The position numbers and the translations under genes were made by a program. DNA of 64,000 nt from Herbaspirillum seropedicae. Lineage in GTDB: Bacteria > Pseudomonadota > Gammaproteobacteria > Burkholderiales > Burkholderiaceae_D. Below are positions 51,617 to 61,145 of the stretch, in pieces. The number at the start of each line of letters is the position of its first letter. Position 1 is the stretch's first letter. The notes below the pieces were generated by a model. That model had not been told where the DNA came from. It made no database searches and saw nothing but the letters and a program-made list of their open reading frames with translations. The stretch covers positions 2,209,704 through 2,273,703 of the forward strand of contig NZ_CP011930.1 of NCBI RefSeq assembly GCF_001040945.1, read 5' to 3'.

Positions 51617-52820
51617 CGTCAATATCAAGTCGGAAATCAAGGCGCGCGCGGGTGAACCGGCGTCGTCTTCCGCTCCCCGCGAAGCGCCCGGCGAGGTCAT
51701 CGCCGGCGCACCGGATTTCCAGCGCGATGTCTGGAGCATCCTCGGCCTGCCGTTCGACCGTGTCAGCCTGGGACAGGCCGCAGGCATCCTGCAGCGCGCC
51801 GCCAGCGAGCGTCGTCGCTGCTTCCTGTCCACGCCCAATCTCAATTTCGCGGTGGCCTGCCTGGACGATGCAGCGTTTCGCCATTCCGTCATCCAGAGTG
51901 ACCTGTCCATTGCCGATGGCATGCCGCTGGTCTGGATCGCCCGCGCCCTGGGTCTGCCCATCAAGGAGAGGGTGGCCGGATCGAGCCTCTTCCAGGCACT
52001 GCGCGAACAGCGCATGGAAAATGGCCAGGCGCCGCTGCGCGTGTATTTCTTCGGTGGCCCGCCCGGCGTGGCGCAGGCAGCGGACGAAAAACTCAATGCC
52101 ACCCCCTCCGGTCTGCGCAGCGTCGGTTACGCCTCGCCCGGCTTTGGCAGCATCGAAGAGATGAGCCCGCCGCAGGCCCTGGCGCACATCAATGACAGCC
52201 GCGCCGATTTCCTGGTGGTGGCGCTGGGCGCCAAGAAGGGGCAGGCCTGGATCCAGCACAACCTGGTGCAACTGCGCGCGCCGGTGGTCAGTCATCTGGG
52301 CGCGGTGGTCAACTTCGTCGCCGGCACGGTGTCGCGTGCACCGCGCTGGGCGCAGAAGACCGGCCTGGAATGGCTGTGGCGCATCAAGGAAGAACCCAAG
52401 CTGTGGCGGCGCTACTTCGACGACGGCATGGCCTTGCTGCGGCTGCTGGCCACGCGCGTGCTGCCCTGCATCTGGGAGAGCCGCCGCCATCGTCCTGCAG
52501 CGGCACTGTTGGACGAAGCCGAGATCCGTTGCCGCCTGGATGGCGGCGATTGCGAGCTGCTGTTTTCCGGCGCGCTGGGCCAGGCCAATCTGGCGCGCCT
52601 GCGCCCGGTGCTGGCCCAGGCCGCACAGGGCGATGCGCCCCTGGTGCTGGACTGCACCCGCTTGCAGTACATCGACAGCGCGGCGCTGGCGCAGCTGATG
52701 CTGCTGTATGGCGATTGCGTACGGCGGGGACGGCCCTGGGCCATCATCAATGCCTCGGCGTCGTTGCGGCGACAGATCACGCTGCATTGCGCCGACTATC
52801 TGTTGCAGGCGCGCGCCTGA
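51603..52820 (+). CDS. WecB/TagA/CpsF glycosyltransferase (GT26) fused to a STAS domain
   Basis: The 405-residue protein has a GT26 domain (about 35-285): FLSTPNLNFAVACLDDAAF, SDLSIADGMPLVWIARALG, FFGGPPGVAQAA, FLVVALGAKKGQAWIQHN, and GLEWLWRIKEEPKLWRRYF. It transfers a sugar to a lipid-linked acceptor. The last 100 residues form a STAS-like domain with PLVLDCTRLQYIDSAALAQLMLLYGDCVRRG; Ser359 matches the phosphorylatable Ser of anti-sigma antagonists. I know of no standard GT26 with a STAS tail. GTG 51603 overlaps the upstream gene by 14 nt and has TAAGG upstream. Confidence 0.85.
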   Translation: MIQNNVNIKSEIKARAGEPASSSAPREAPGEVIAGAPDFQRDVWSILGLPFDRVSLGQAAGILQRAASERRRCFLSTPNLNFAVACLDDAAFRHSVIQSDLSIADGMPLVWIARALGLPIKERVAGSSLFQALREQRMENGQAPLRVYFFGGPPGVAQAADEKLNATPSGLRSVGYASPGFGSIEEMSPPQALAHINDSRADFLVVALGAKKGQAWIQHNLVQLRAPVVSHLGAVVNFVAGTVSRAPRWAQKTGLEWLWRIKEEPKLWRRYFDDGMALLRLLATRVLPCIWESRRHRPAAALLDEAEIRCRLDGGDCELLFSGALGQANLARLRPVLAQAAQGDAPLVLDCTRLQYIDSAALAQLMLLYGDCVRRGRPWAIINASASLRRQITLHCADYLLQARA

Positions 52821-53091
52821 ACGTGGAGTCAGCCATGGTGCAGAAAAGGTCAGTCATCGTCAGTTCTTTCGCCCCGGACGGCTTGGCCGCGGCGCGCCTG
52901 AACTGGTCGCAGGCAGGGCGTTCTAGTACACTGCCTGCACAGCGCAACACCGCACCAGGACTGCCTTGCAGCAAATTGCAGTGGCGTAGGGCAACAAGTT
53001 TCCGTGTGACAAAGAATTCAAACAACAGAGCGCCAGCCGCGCCGGCAACCCTCGCCGCCCGCCACGCTCCAGCCAGTGAAGAGAGTCCATC

Positions 53092-54507
53092 ATGAAGATC
53101 TATCCCGTCATCCTTTCCGGCGGCGCCGGTACCCGCCTGTGGCCGCTCTCGCGGGCCGCCTATCCCAAGCAGCTGCTGCCGCTGGTGAGCGAGCAGACCA
53201 TGCTGCAGGAAACGGTGGCGCGCGTGTGCGCCTGGCCGGAAGCGCTGGCTCCCCTGGTGGTGTGCGGCAACGAGCACCGCTTCATGATCGCCGAGCAATT
53301 GCGCGAGATGGATGTGCGCCCCCATGCCATCGTGCTGGAGCCGCAAGGCAAGAATACCGCGCCGGCGGTGGCGGCCGCGGCCCTGCAGCTGATGCGCCAG
53401 GACCCCGACGCGGTCATGCTGGTGCTGCCGGCTGACCACGTCATTACTAACCGCGAGGCCTTCCATGAGGCCGTGCGCGCAGCGATGCGCTCGGTGGAGC
53501 AGGGCGCGCTGGTGACCTTCGGCATCACGCCCAGCAAGCCGGAAACCGGCTATGGCTACATCCTGCGCGGCGCCGCCCACGGCGACACCGGCAACTTCGC
53601 CGTCGAACGCTTCGTGGAAAAGCCGGACCTGGAGCGCGCCCAGGGCTTCGTGGCCGATGGCCGTTACTACTGGAACAGCGGCATGTTCCTGCTGCGCGCC
53701 CGCGATTATCTGGAAGAACTGGAACTGCATCGCCCGCTCATCGCCGCAGCGGTCAAGGACGCGGTGGCCAAGGCCTATACCGACCTGGATTTCTGCCGCC
53801 TGGGCGAAGCCGCCTTTGGCGCATCGCCAGCAGAATCGATCGACTATGCGGTCATGGAAAACACCCGCCGCGCCGTGGTGGTGCCGGCCGATATCGGCTG
53901 GAGCGACGTGGGCTCCTGGAGCGCCTTGCAGGAAGTCATGCCAGCCGATGCCCAGGGCAATGTCACCCGTGGCGATGTCTACCTGGATGGCGTGTCCAAC
54001 TCGCTGGTGCGCGCCGAGAGCCGCATGGTGGCGGTGCTGGGCCTGCAGGACCTGATCGTGGTGGAGACCGATGACGCCGTACTGGTGGCGCACAAGGACA
54101 AGGCCCAGGACGTCAAGGGCGTGGTCGATCAGTTGAAGGACAAGAAACGCAGCGAACATATTCACCACAAGCGTGTCTATCGTCCGTGGGGCAGCTATGA
54201 GAGCGTGGATGCCGGCGATCGCTTCCAGGTCAAGCGCATCATCGTCAAGCCAGGCGAAAAGCTGTCCCTGCAAATGCATTATCACCGGGCCGAACACTGG
54301 GTGGTGGTGAGTGGTTCGGCGCTGGTCACGCGGGGTGAGGAAGTCACCTTGCTCAGCGAAAACGAATCGATCTACCTGCCCATCGGCGTGACCCACCGTC
54401 TGGAAAATCCCGGCAAGCTGCCGCTGCACTTGATCGAGGTGCAGTCGGGCAGCTACCTGGGCGAAGACGATATCGTCCGCTTCGACGACGTCTACAAGCG
54501 TGCCTGA
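53092..54507 (+). CDS. manC: Mannose-1-phosphate guanylyltransferase / mannose-6-phosphate isomerase
   Basis: The 471-residue bifunctional enzyme makes GDP-mannose. The N-terminal nucleotidyltransferase domain has VILSGGAGTRLWPLSRAAYPKQLLPL and FVEKPDLERAQGFV. The C-terminal cupin-type isomerase domain (about 350-471) has RPWGSYESVDAGDRFQVKRIIVKPGEKLSLQMHYHRAEHWVVVSG. GDP-mannose would feed a mannosyltransferase, or fucose-type sugar if further enzymes exist outside the window. The 271-bp gap before it contains no other gene I can support. Confidence 0.96.
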   Translation: MKIYPVILSGGAGTRLWPLSRAAYPKQLLPLVSEQTMLQETVARVCAWPEALAPLVVCGNEHRFMIAEQLREMDVRPHAIVLEPQGKNTAPAVAAAALQLMRQDPDAVMLVLPADHVITNREAFHEAVRAAMRSVEQGALVTFGITPSKPETGYGYILRGAAHGDTGNFAVERFVEKPDLERAQGFVADGRYYWNSGMFLLRARDYLEELELHRPLIAAAVKDAVAKAYTDLDFCRLGEAAFGASPAESIDYAVMENTRRAVVVPADIGWSDVGSWSALQEVMPADAQGNVTRGDVYLDGVSNSLVRAESRMVAVLGLQDLIVVETDDAVLVAHKDKAQDVKGVVDQLKDKKRSEHIHHKRVYRPWGSYESVDAGDRFQVKRIIVKPGEKLSLQMHYHRAEHWVVVSGSALVTRGEEVTLLSENESIYLPIGVTHRLENPGKLPLHLIEVQSGSYLGEDDIVRFDDVYKRA

Positions 54508-54566
54508 GCCATGTCGCTGATGCACCGGTAGACGCGCCGGCGTAGCGGACCTAGAGATTACGATCC

Positions 54567-55469
54567 ATGAACATCGCCTATCTGCTGCTGATCCACAATA
54601 CGCCTCACCATACCGCACGCATCATCGACAAGCTCGACAGTGGCCGCGCCCGCTTCTTCATCCATCTGGATGCGAAGTCCGACGCGGCGGCCTATGCGGG
54701 CCTGCAGCGCGAGCATGTGCAATTCACGGCGCGCCGCCATGACGTGCGCTGGGGCGAGATTTCCCAGGTCGATGCGATCCTGGAACTGATTTCCAGCGCC
54801 GTGCAGGCCGGGCCCTTCGACCGCTACGTGCTCATCAGTGGCTCGGATTATCCGCTCTTCGGCGCCGAGCAGATCGAAGGATTCTTTGCCGACAATGCGC
54901 ACATCGAGTTCATCAACAGCGTGCCGCTGGGTAGTCCCAGCAAGCCGATGAGCCGCATCACCACCTACTGCCCGAGCGCGGCCGATCCGTTGCCGCGCAA
55001 GCTGTTCATGAAGCTGTGGTGGAAGCTGGGCCTGAAGGTGCCGCCGCGCCATATCGCGGGTCTGTTCGGCAAGCTGGTGCCGCACGGTGGTTCGACCTGG
55101 TGGGCGCTCACGCATGCGGCCTGCACGGTGATCCTGGATTTCCATCGTCGGCGGCCGGAGATCTATCGCTTCCTGGTCAACTCCTATTGCCCGGACGAGA
55201 CCTATTTCCAGACGATCCTTTCCAATTCGGATCTCAAGGGCAGGATACGGCGCAACCTGACCTACACCTACTGGGTGGAAGGGCGCGCCAATCCGGAAAT
55301 CATGACCGCTGAGATCTATCAGCGGCTCAAGGCCGGCGGCTTCATCGACGACAGCCGGCTATACGGGGCAGGGCCTGTGCTTTTTGCCAGAAAGTTCAGG
55401 GAAGGCGAGGAGACATTGCTGCACACCATCGATCAGAGCGGAGCCCTCACATCCGCCAGTGCAGCTTGA
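54567..55469 (+). CDS. GT14-like glycosyltransferase (core-2/I-branching family)
   Basis: The 300-residue enzyme opens MNIAYLLLIHNTPHHTARIIDKL and has FFIHLDAKSD, RYVLISGSDYPLF, GGSTWWALTHAAC and CPDETYFQTILSNS. These match the core-2/I-branching (GT14) family, which in animals adds beta-1,6-GlcNAc. Bacterial members act in EPS synthesis with less certain donors. A second member with the same motifs lies at 61129-62118 on the other strand. The two differ enough to be separate enzymes rather than a recent duplicate. Confidence 0.88.
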   Translation: MNIAYLLLIHNTPHHTARIIDKLDSGRARFFIHLDAKSDAAAYAGLQREHVQFTARRHDVRWGEISQVDAILELISSAVQAGPFDRYVLISGSDYPLFGAEQIEGFFADNAHIEFINSVPLGSPSKPMSRITTYCPSAADPLPRKLFMKLWWKLGLKVPPRHIAGLFGKLVPHGGSTWWALTHAACTVILDFHRRRPEIYRFLVNSYCPDETYFQTILSNSDLKGRIRRNLTYTYWVEGRANPEIMTAEIYQRLKAGGFIDDSRLYGAGPVLFARKFREGEETLLHTIDQSGALTSASAA

Positions 55470-55565
55470 CGACATTAATGCTGCGCGCCGGGAATCAAAC
55501 CGGCGCGCATCAGTCTTAGATCGCTGTAAAAACTTGCTCTGCTCCGAGGAGCTGAAAGGAAACGC

Positions 55566-56942
55566 ATGAATATCACCGTCATCGGGACCGGCTACGTCGG
55601 TCTCGTCACCGGCGCCTGCCTGGCTGAACTGGGTAACAAGGTCTTTTGCCTGGACGTGGACCGCAACAAGATCGAGATCCTCAACAGCGGCGGCGTGCCC
55701 ATCTATGAGCCGGGCCTGAAGGAAATCATTGCCCGCAACCGCGCTTCGGGCCGCCTGATCTTCTCCACCGATGTGGCCGCCAGCGTGGCCCACGGCGAGG
55801 TGCAATTCATCGCAGTGGGCACGCCCCCGGATGAAGATGGCTCGGCCGACCTGCAATACGTGGTGGCGGCCGCCCGCAACATCGGCCGCCACATGGAACG
55901 CAACTGCATCGTGGTGGACAAGTCCACGGTGCCGGTGGGGACCGGCGAGAAGGTCAAGGCCGCCATCCGCGCTGAACTGGAAGCGCGTGGCCGCGGCGAG
56001 CTGGACGCGATGATCGTCTCCAATCCGGAATTCTTGAAGGAAGGCGCGGCGGTGGAAGACTTCATGCGCCCGGACCGCATCGTCATCGGCGTGGAAGAGG
56101 GCGCGGCCGGCGCCGAGGCGCGCGAGGTGATGCGCGAACTGTATGCGCCGCTGAACCGCAACCACGAACGCATCCTCTACATGGACGTGAAGTCGGCCGA
56201 ATTCACCAAGTACGCCGCCAACGCCATGCTGGCCACCCGCATCTCCTTCATGAATGAACTGGCCAACCTGGCCGACCGCCTGGGCGTGGATATCGAACAT
56301 GTGCGCAAGGGCATCGGTTCGGACCCGCGCATCGGTTTCAGCTTCCTCTATGCCGGCACCGGCTATGGCGGTTCCTGCTTCCCCAAGGATGTGCAGGCGC
56401 TGGCGCGCACGGCCAGCGAGCATGGCCAGGAACTGGAAATCCTGGGCTCGGTGGAGTCCGTCAACGACAAGCAGAAGCAGGTGCTGCTCAAGAAGATCGT
56501 GGCGCGCCTGGGCGAAGATCTCTCCGGCAAGACCTTCGCGGTCTGGGGCCTGGCCTTCAAGCCCAATACCGATGACATGCGCGCTGCACCCAGCCGCGTG
56601 ATCGTGCGCGAACTGCTGCAGCGTGGCGCCAAGGTGCAAGTCTATGATCCGGTGGCCATGGAAGAAGCGCGCCATGCCTTCGCCCTGGATCTGGCCGATC
56701 TGCCGGGCAAGGAGGCCGACCTGCACTATGCCGGCGGGGCCATGGAAGCGCTGGAAGGGGCCGATGCAGTCGTCATCGTGACCGAATGGAAATCCTTCAA
56801 GAGCCCGGACTTCGCCGCCGTCAAGGCCGCGCTGAAAGAGCCGCTGGTCTTCGATGGCCGCAACCTGTTCGAGCCCGTGACCATGGCGCGCCTCGGTGTG
56901 GAATACCACGCCATCGGCCGTCCTTCCAAGCGTCCCAAGTGA
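55566..56942 (+). CDS. ugd: UDP-glucose 6-dehydrogenase
   Basis: The 458-residue enzyme oxidises UDP-glucose to UDP-glucuronate with NAD. It has the N-terminal NAD-binding [52 protein letters not shown], the active-site Cys271 in [14 protein letters not shown], and a C-terminal [23 protein letters not shown]-mannose dehydrogenase is a sister family; the PDRIVIG and GSCFPKD details favour UDP-glucose. This points to uronic acid in the EPS, giving an anionic polymer. Confidence 0.94.
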   Translation: MNITVIGTGYVGLVTGACLAELGNKVFCLDVDRNKIEILNSGGVPIYEPGLKEIIARNRASGRLIFSTDVAASVAHGEVQFIAVGTPPDEDGSADLQYVVAAARNIGRHMERNCIVVDKSTVPVGTGEKVKAAIRAELEARGRGELDAMIVSNPEFLKEGAAVEDFMRPDRIVIGVEEGAAGAEAREVMRELYAPLNRNHERILYMDVKSAEFTKYAANAMLATRISFMNELANLADRLGVDIEHVRKGIGSDPRIGFSFLYAGTGYGGSCFPKDVQALARTASEHGQELEILGSVESVNDKQKQVLLKKIVARLGEDLSGKTFAVWGLAFKPNTDDMRAAPSRVIVRELLQRGAKVQVYDPVAMEEARHAFALDLADLPGKEADLHYAGGAMEALEGADAVVIVTEWKSFKSPDFAAVKAALKEPLVFDGRNLFEPVTMARLGVEYHAIGRPSKRPK

Positions 56943-56949
56943 GGCGGTG

Positions 56950-57813
56950 ATGCTCAAGCGATTGCGCGCCGATGCCAGGCTCTTTCCCACCGCTGGCTTC
57001 TTCCTCAAGTTCCAGGCCAACTGGCTGCTCAATGGCCGCCGCTTCGCGGCGCGCCGCCAGGCCGACAGTGGTGTGGTGGTGTCGCTGACCTCGTATCCGC
57101 CGCGCTTTCCGACGCTGCACCTGACGCTCATGTCGCTGCTGGCGCAAAGCTATGCGCCGGCGCGCATCGTGCTCTGGATCGCGCACCAGGACATGGACAA
57201 GCTGCCGGCCAGCGTGACCGACCTAACGCGCCATGGCCTGGAAATCAAGGCCTGCGACGACCTGCGCTCCTACAAGAAGCTGATCCCGCAATTGCAGAGC
57301 GATCCCAGGAGCATCATCGTCACCGCCGATGACGACGTGCATTACTGGCGTCACTGGCTGCAGGAGCTGGTGGACGCCTATGAGCCAGAGCGCAAGGAAG
57401 TCATCGCCCACCGCGTCCACCGCATCCGGCTGGGCGCCGATGGATTGCCGCTGCCCTACAACGAGTGGGAGCATTCCATCCGTGAATACGGCGCCGATGC
57501 GCTGCATTTCCCCACCGGCATTGGCGGCGTGCTGTATGCGCCGGGCGTGCTCGATGCCCAGGTGCTGGAGCAGGACGAGTTCATGCGCCTGTGTCCGCGC
57601 GGCGATGACATCTGGTTTTGGTGGATGGCGCGGCGCAATGGCGCACGCTTCCGGCGCGCGCCCTCGGTCAACCGGGACAGCTATTTCCATTGCTGGGACG
57701 GTTCCCAGGCCTGCGCCCTGTGGGAAGACAATCTCACCGGCAGCTACAACGATACGCAGATCGCGGCCATGATAGGCCGCTACGGCTTTGCCGAAGAAAG
57801 GAAGGTCGCATAA
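56950..57813 (+). CDS. Putative glycosyltransferase
   Basis: The 287-residue protein carries VVVSLTSYPPRFPTLHLTLMSLLAQSYAPARIVLWIA, like the nucleotide-binding half of GT-A enzymes, then VTADDDVHYWRHWL with an Asp-rich metal site, and LCPRGDDIWFWWMARRNG. This pattern fits a GT2-like or related family. No membrane helix is evident. It starts 7 bp after ugd with GAGG upstream, and its stop shares a base with the flippase ATG (TAATG), so coupling is likely. The acceptor and donor are unknown. Confidence 0.8.
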   Translation: MLKRLRADARLFPTAGFFLKFQANWLLNGRRFAARRQADSGVVVSLTSYPPRFPTLHLTLMSLLAQSYAPARIVLWIAHQDMDKLPASVTDLTRHGLEIKACDDLRSYKKLIPQLQSDPRSIIVTADDDVHYWRHWLQELVDAYEPERKEVIAHRVHRIRLGADGLPLPYNEWEHSIREYGADALHFPTGIGGVLYAPGVLDAQVLEQDEFMRLCPRGDDIWFWWMARRNGARFRRAPSVNRDSYFHCWDGSQACALWEDNLTGSYNDTQIAAMIGRYGFAEERKVA

Positions 57814-59243
57814 TGGCTTCGGCTATGTCCAACGCACGCTGGTTGACGCTGTCCCAGATGGTGCGCATTGCCTTGCAGATGGTCTCCATCTTCATCCTCT
57901 CGCGCCTGCTGGCGCCGTCCGAGTATGGCCTCTTGGCCATGGCCACGGTGGCGGTCAACTTCGCCTCGCTGCTGCGCGACATGGGCACCGGCGCGGCGGT
58001 CATCCAGAAAGAGAACCTCACCCGCGAGACCACCAATACCGTCTTCTGGCTCAATGTCGGCCTGGGCGTGTCGATTGCGCTGGTGCTCATCGCCATCTCG
58101 CCCATGGTTGAGGATTACTTCCGCACGCCGCATCTGGCCCCGGTGCTGTGCCTGATGGCCTTGTCCTTTCCGCTGACCAGCAGTTGCGCCGTGCACAGCG
58201 CCTTGCTGGAGCGCGAGTCCAATTTCCGCACGCTGGCGCGCATCGAGATCGTCTCGGCGGCGCTGGCGCTGGTGACGGCGGTCACGCTGGCCTTTACCGG
58301 CTTCGGCGTCTACAGCCTGGTGTGGCAGACGCTGGTGTCGGCCATGCTTTCGGCCTTGCAGCTGTGGTTGGCCAGCCGCTGGCGTCCCGAGAAGATCTGG
58401 AGCCGCAGCGAGTTTCGCGGGCTGTGGCGCTTCAGCGGCAACCTGACCGGTTTTTCCTTCGTCAACTTCTTCGCCCGTAATGCCGACAGCATGGTCATCG
58501 GCCGCATCCTGGGCGCGATTCCCCTGGGCATCTATGCGCAGGCCTACAAGGTGATGATGTTTCCCTTGCAAAGCATGAGCTATGTGGCCAATCGCGCGCT
58601 GTTCCCGGTGATGAGCCGGCAGCAGGGCCAGCGCGCCGAGATGGCGCGGCTCTACCTGCGCTCGCTGCGCCTGATCGCCACCGTGACCGCGCCGATGATG
58701 GCGGGCCTGTGGCTGTTGCGCGAACCCTTCGTGCGGGTGGCGCTGGGGCCGCAGTGGCAGAGCGTGCCCATCATCCTGGCCTGGCTGGCGCCGGTGGGCT
58801 TCCTGCAATCCATCATCAGCACCACGGGCGCGGTGTTCATGGCCACTGGCCGCACTGACCTGATGATGCGCCTGGGCGCGCTGGGTGCGGTGCTGCAGGT
58901 GGGCAGCTTCTTCATCGGCGTGCACTGGGGTATCGAGGGCGTGGCGATCTGCTACCTGATTGCCAATGTGCTCAATGCCATTCCGCATTTCTATTTCGCC
59001 ACCCGCGAGTTGCATAGCAACCTGCTGCAACTGCTGCGCGCGCTGTGGCAGCCGGTGGCCTTCTCGCTGGTGATGCTGGCCTTGCTGGCGCCGTTGCTGC
59101 AATGGATGCGGAGCGACCAGTTCGGCCCGCAGGTGGTGTTGTTCGGCCTGGCAGCCTGCGGTGCGGCGGTGTTTGCGGGATTGACGCTGCTGTTTTCCAA
59201 GGAGCTGGTGCTGGACATGAAGAAGATGGTGGGGCGCGCCTGA
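57813..59243 (+). CDS. Wzx-like polysaccharide flippase
   Basis: The 476-residue protein has about 12-14 membrane helices and the polysaccharide-transporter (PST/MOP) pattern: RIALQMVSIFILSRLLAPSEYGLLAMATVAVNFASLLRDMGTGAAVIQ near the N-terminus and NFFARNADSMVIGRILGAIPLGIYAQAYKVMMFPLQ in the middle. It should flip lipid-linked repeat units to the periplasm for the Wzy-like polymerase. The ATG at 57813 is fixed by the overlap with the preceding stop; the frame is open upstream in a shadow frame of that gene. Confidence 0.92.
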   Translation: MASAMSNARWLTLSQMVRIALQMVSIFILSRLLAPSEYGLLAMATVAVNFASLLRDMGTGAAVIQKENLTRETTNTVFWLNVGLGVSIALVLIAISPMVEDYFRTPHLAPVLCLMALSFPLTSSCAVHSALLERESNFRTLARIEIVSAALALVTAVTLAFTGFGVYSLVWQTLVSAMLSALQLWLASRWRPEKIWSRSEFRGLWRFSGNLTGFSFVNFFARNADSMVIGRILGAIPLGIYAQAYKVMMFPLQSMSYVANRALFPVMSRQQGQRAEMARLYLRSLRLIATVTAPMMAGLWLLREPFVRVALGPQWQSVPIILAWLAPVGFLQSIISTTGAVFMATGRTDLMMRLGALGAVLQVGSFFIGVHWGIEGVAICYLIANVLNAIPHFYFATRELHSNLLQLLRALWQPVAFSLVMLALLAPLLQWMRSDQFGPQVVLFGLAACGAAVFAGLTLLFSKELVLDMKKMVGRA

Positions 59244-59298
59244 GCAAGGGCGCTTTCCATTCCCGTTCCCTTCCCATGACAAGAATGACAATCACGCC

Positions 59299-60186
59299 AT
59301 GAACGACCTGGTCACCATCTACGTTCCCACCAAGAACCGCCTGGGCCTGCTCACGCGCGCACTCAATTCGGTGCTGGCGCAGTCCTATCGGCCACTGGAA
59401 CTCATCGTCGTCTCCGACGGCGCCACCGACGGCACCTGCGATTACGTCAATCAGTTGCGCGGCCAGCACAGCGATATCCAGGTCAAGCTGATCCACAACG
59501 AGCAATCCCAGGGCGCCTGCGCGGCGCGCAACCTGGCCATCCAGGCGGCCACGGGGCGGTTCATCACGGGCATCGACGATGATGACGTCTTCATGCCCGA
59601 CCGCATCGAGCGCTTCGTGCGCCAGTGGCATGCGCTGGAAGAAAAGGGCGAGTCCTTCTCCTGCCTGTTCGACCGCCGCATCGTCAATGCCGGCGGCAGC
59701 GTGATGCTGTGGGATCTGGACGCCCGCGTCGATCTGCCGGCGATCCTGGAGACCAACGCCATCGGCAACCAGGTCTTCACCACCCCTGAGCGCCTCGTCG
59801 AGATCGGCATGTTCGACGCCGCCATGCCGGCCTGGCAGGACTGGGAAACCTGGGTGCGGCTGGTGCGCACGTTCGGCCCGGCCGTGAGCATCTGCTCCAA
59901 CACCTATCTGATGGACATCTCCCACGAGTTCGAGCGCATTACGCTGAAGTCCCCCGAACGCATCATTTCGGCGGCGCAACTGTTCTACGACCGCCACTGC
60001 CAGCGCCGCAACATGGCTGGCCTCTTGCGTTCGCTGGCGGGCTACCAGCAGATCAAGCTGTCAGCCAGCGATTTTTTCACCATGCTCGGTGGTGGACGTT
60101 CGCACGCCAAGTTCGCCGTCAAGCAGCTCAAGTACGGCAAGTACAAGGCTTCGCTGGCGCCGACCCTGCACGCGGGCGGCAAGTAG
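59299..60186 (+). CDS. Glycosyltransferase family 2
   Basis: The 295-residue GT-A enzyme has VTIYVPTKNRLGLLTRALNSVLAQSYRPLELIVVSDGATDGT at its start, GACAARNLAIQAATGRFITGIDDDDVFMPDRIERFV with the metal-binding acidic cluster, and PAWQDWETWVRLVRTFG. It is soluble, without membrane helices, and transfers an unknown sugar from a nucleotide donor. It lies 55 bp after the flippase and 20 bp before the next acyltransferase. Confidence 0.92.
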   Translation: MNDLVTIYVPTKNRLGLLTRALNSVLAQSYRPLELIVVSDGATDGTCDYVNQLRGQHSDIQVKLIHNEQSQGACAARNLAIQAATGRFITGIDDDDVFMPDRIERFVRQWHALEEKGESFSCLFDRRIVNAGGSVMLWDLDARVDLPAILETNAIGNQVFTTPERLVEIGMFDAAMPAWQDWETWVRLVRTFGPAVSICSNTYLMDISHEFERITLKSPERIISAAQLFYDRHCQRRNMAGLLRSLAGYQQIKLSASDFFTMLGGGRSHAKFAVKQLKYGKYKASLAPTLHAGGK

Positions 60187-60206
60187 GACGGGCAGGGGAG
60201 AGGCAG

Positions 60207-61145
60207 ATGGAAAAACAGCATCATGGCGGCCTGGAAATCCTCAAGCTCATCATGAGCCTGATGGTGGTGGGCATTCATACCAACCCGTTTGCGAGCCTGC
60301 CAGCGCTCAATTCATTGACTTCCAACGGCATCTTCCGCATCGCCGTGCCGGTGTTCTTTGTGATGAATGGCTACTTCCTGAGCCTGGAGCGCGACAAGTT
60401 CCTGCCCTGGCTGCGCCGCATCGTGCTGCTCTACCTGTTGCTGAGCCTGCTGTTTTCGCCCTTGTGGCTCGATACCGCTTCGCCGCAGGACGCATTGCTT
60501 TCGATTGTGCAGAATCTGGCGACGGGCTGGCATCACCTGTGGTATCTGGCGGCCTTGATCGTGGCGGCTTGCCTGGCCTACCTGGGACGCGCGCACTTGT
60601 CCTTGCTGCTGCCGGTGGCGCTGCTGTGCTTCGTTGCAGGCATTGTGTTGCAGGCCATTGCGCTGTGGAATGGCAATGACTTTGCCCATGCCATCCACGG
60701 CCAGTTCGACCTGTATCGCAATGCCCTCACGGTAGCCTTGCCCTTCCTGCTGATCGGCATGGCGCTGCGCCGGCGCCAGACGCCGTTGCATGTGTCACTG
60801 CCGCTGTTGCTGCTGGTGGGCGCGCTGTTCGTGGGCGAGATCGTGCTGTGGGGATGGCTGAGCCGCAACCAGACGCGCGACCTCTACGCCAGCCTGATCG
60901 TGGTCGCGCCCGTGCTGTTCCTGGCGGCGCGCCAGGTGCAACTGAACTATCGCGACCACATGTCGGCGCGCATCTACTACTTCCATCCCATCTTCGAGAT
61001 GGCCTTCAAGCTCAATGGCAAGTTCGGTGGCGGCAAGGTATTCCTGGTGACGGCGGTGCTGTCGGCGCTGCTGGCCTATGCCATCGGCAAGCTCAAGACC
61101 CTTCAGGGCGCAGGGCGGCTGGGCTGGGTCAGGCTGATTCCCTGA
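60207..61145 (+). CDS. Acyltransferase 3 family membrane protein
   Basis: The 312-residue protein has about ten membrane helices and AT3-like sequence: EILKLIMSLMVVGIHTNPF with the conserved His, FRIAVPVFFVMNGYFLS, and WHHLWYLAALIVAA. It is shorter than the other two AT3 proteins in the cluster and resembles the WecH/OafA-like group. It likely acylates EPS. Its 3' end overlaps by 17 nt the 3' end of the convergent GT14-like gene, so no separate terminator exists there. Confidence 0.88.
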   Translation: MEKQHHGGLEILKLIMSLMVVGIHTNPFASLPALNSLTSNGIFRIAVPVFFVMNGYFLSLERDKFLPWLRRIVLLYLLLSLLFSPLWLDTASPQDALLSIVQNLATGWHHLWYLAALIVAACLAYLGRAHLSLLLPVALLCFVAGIVLQAIALWNGNDFAHAIHGQFDLYRNALTVALPFLLIGMALRRRQTPLHVSLPLLLLVGALFVGEIVLWGWLSRNQTRDLYASLIVVAPVLFLAARQVQLNYRDHMSARIYYFHPIFEMAFKLNGKFGGGKVFLVTAVLSALLAYAIGKLKTLQGAGRLGWVRLIP

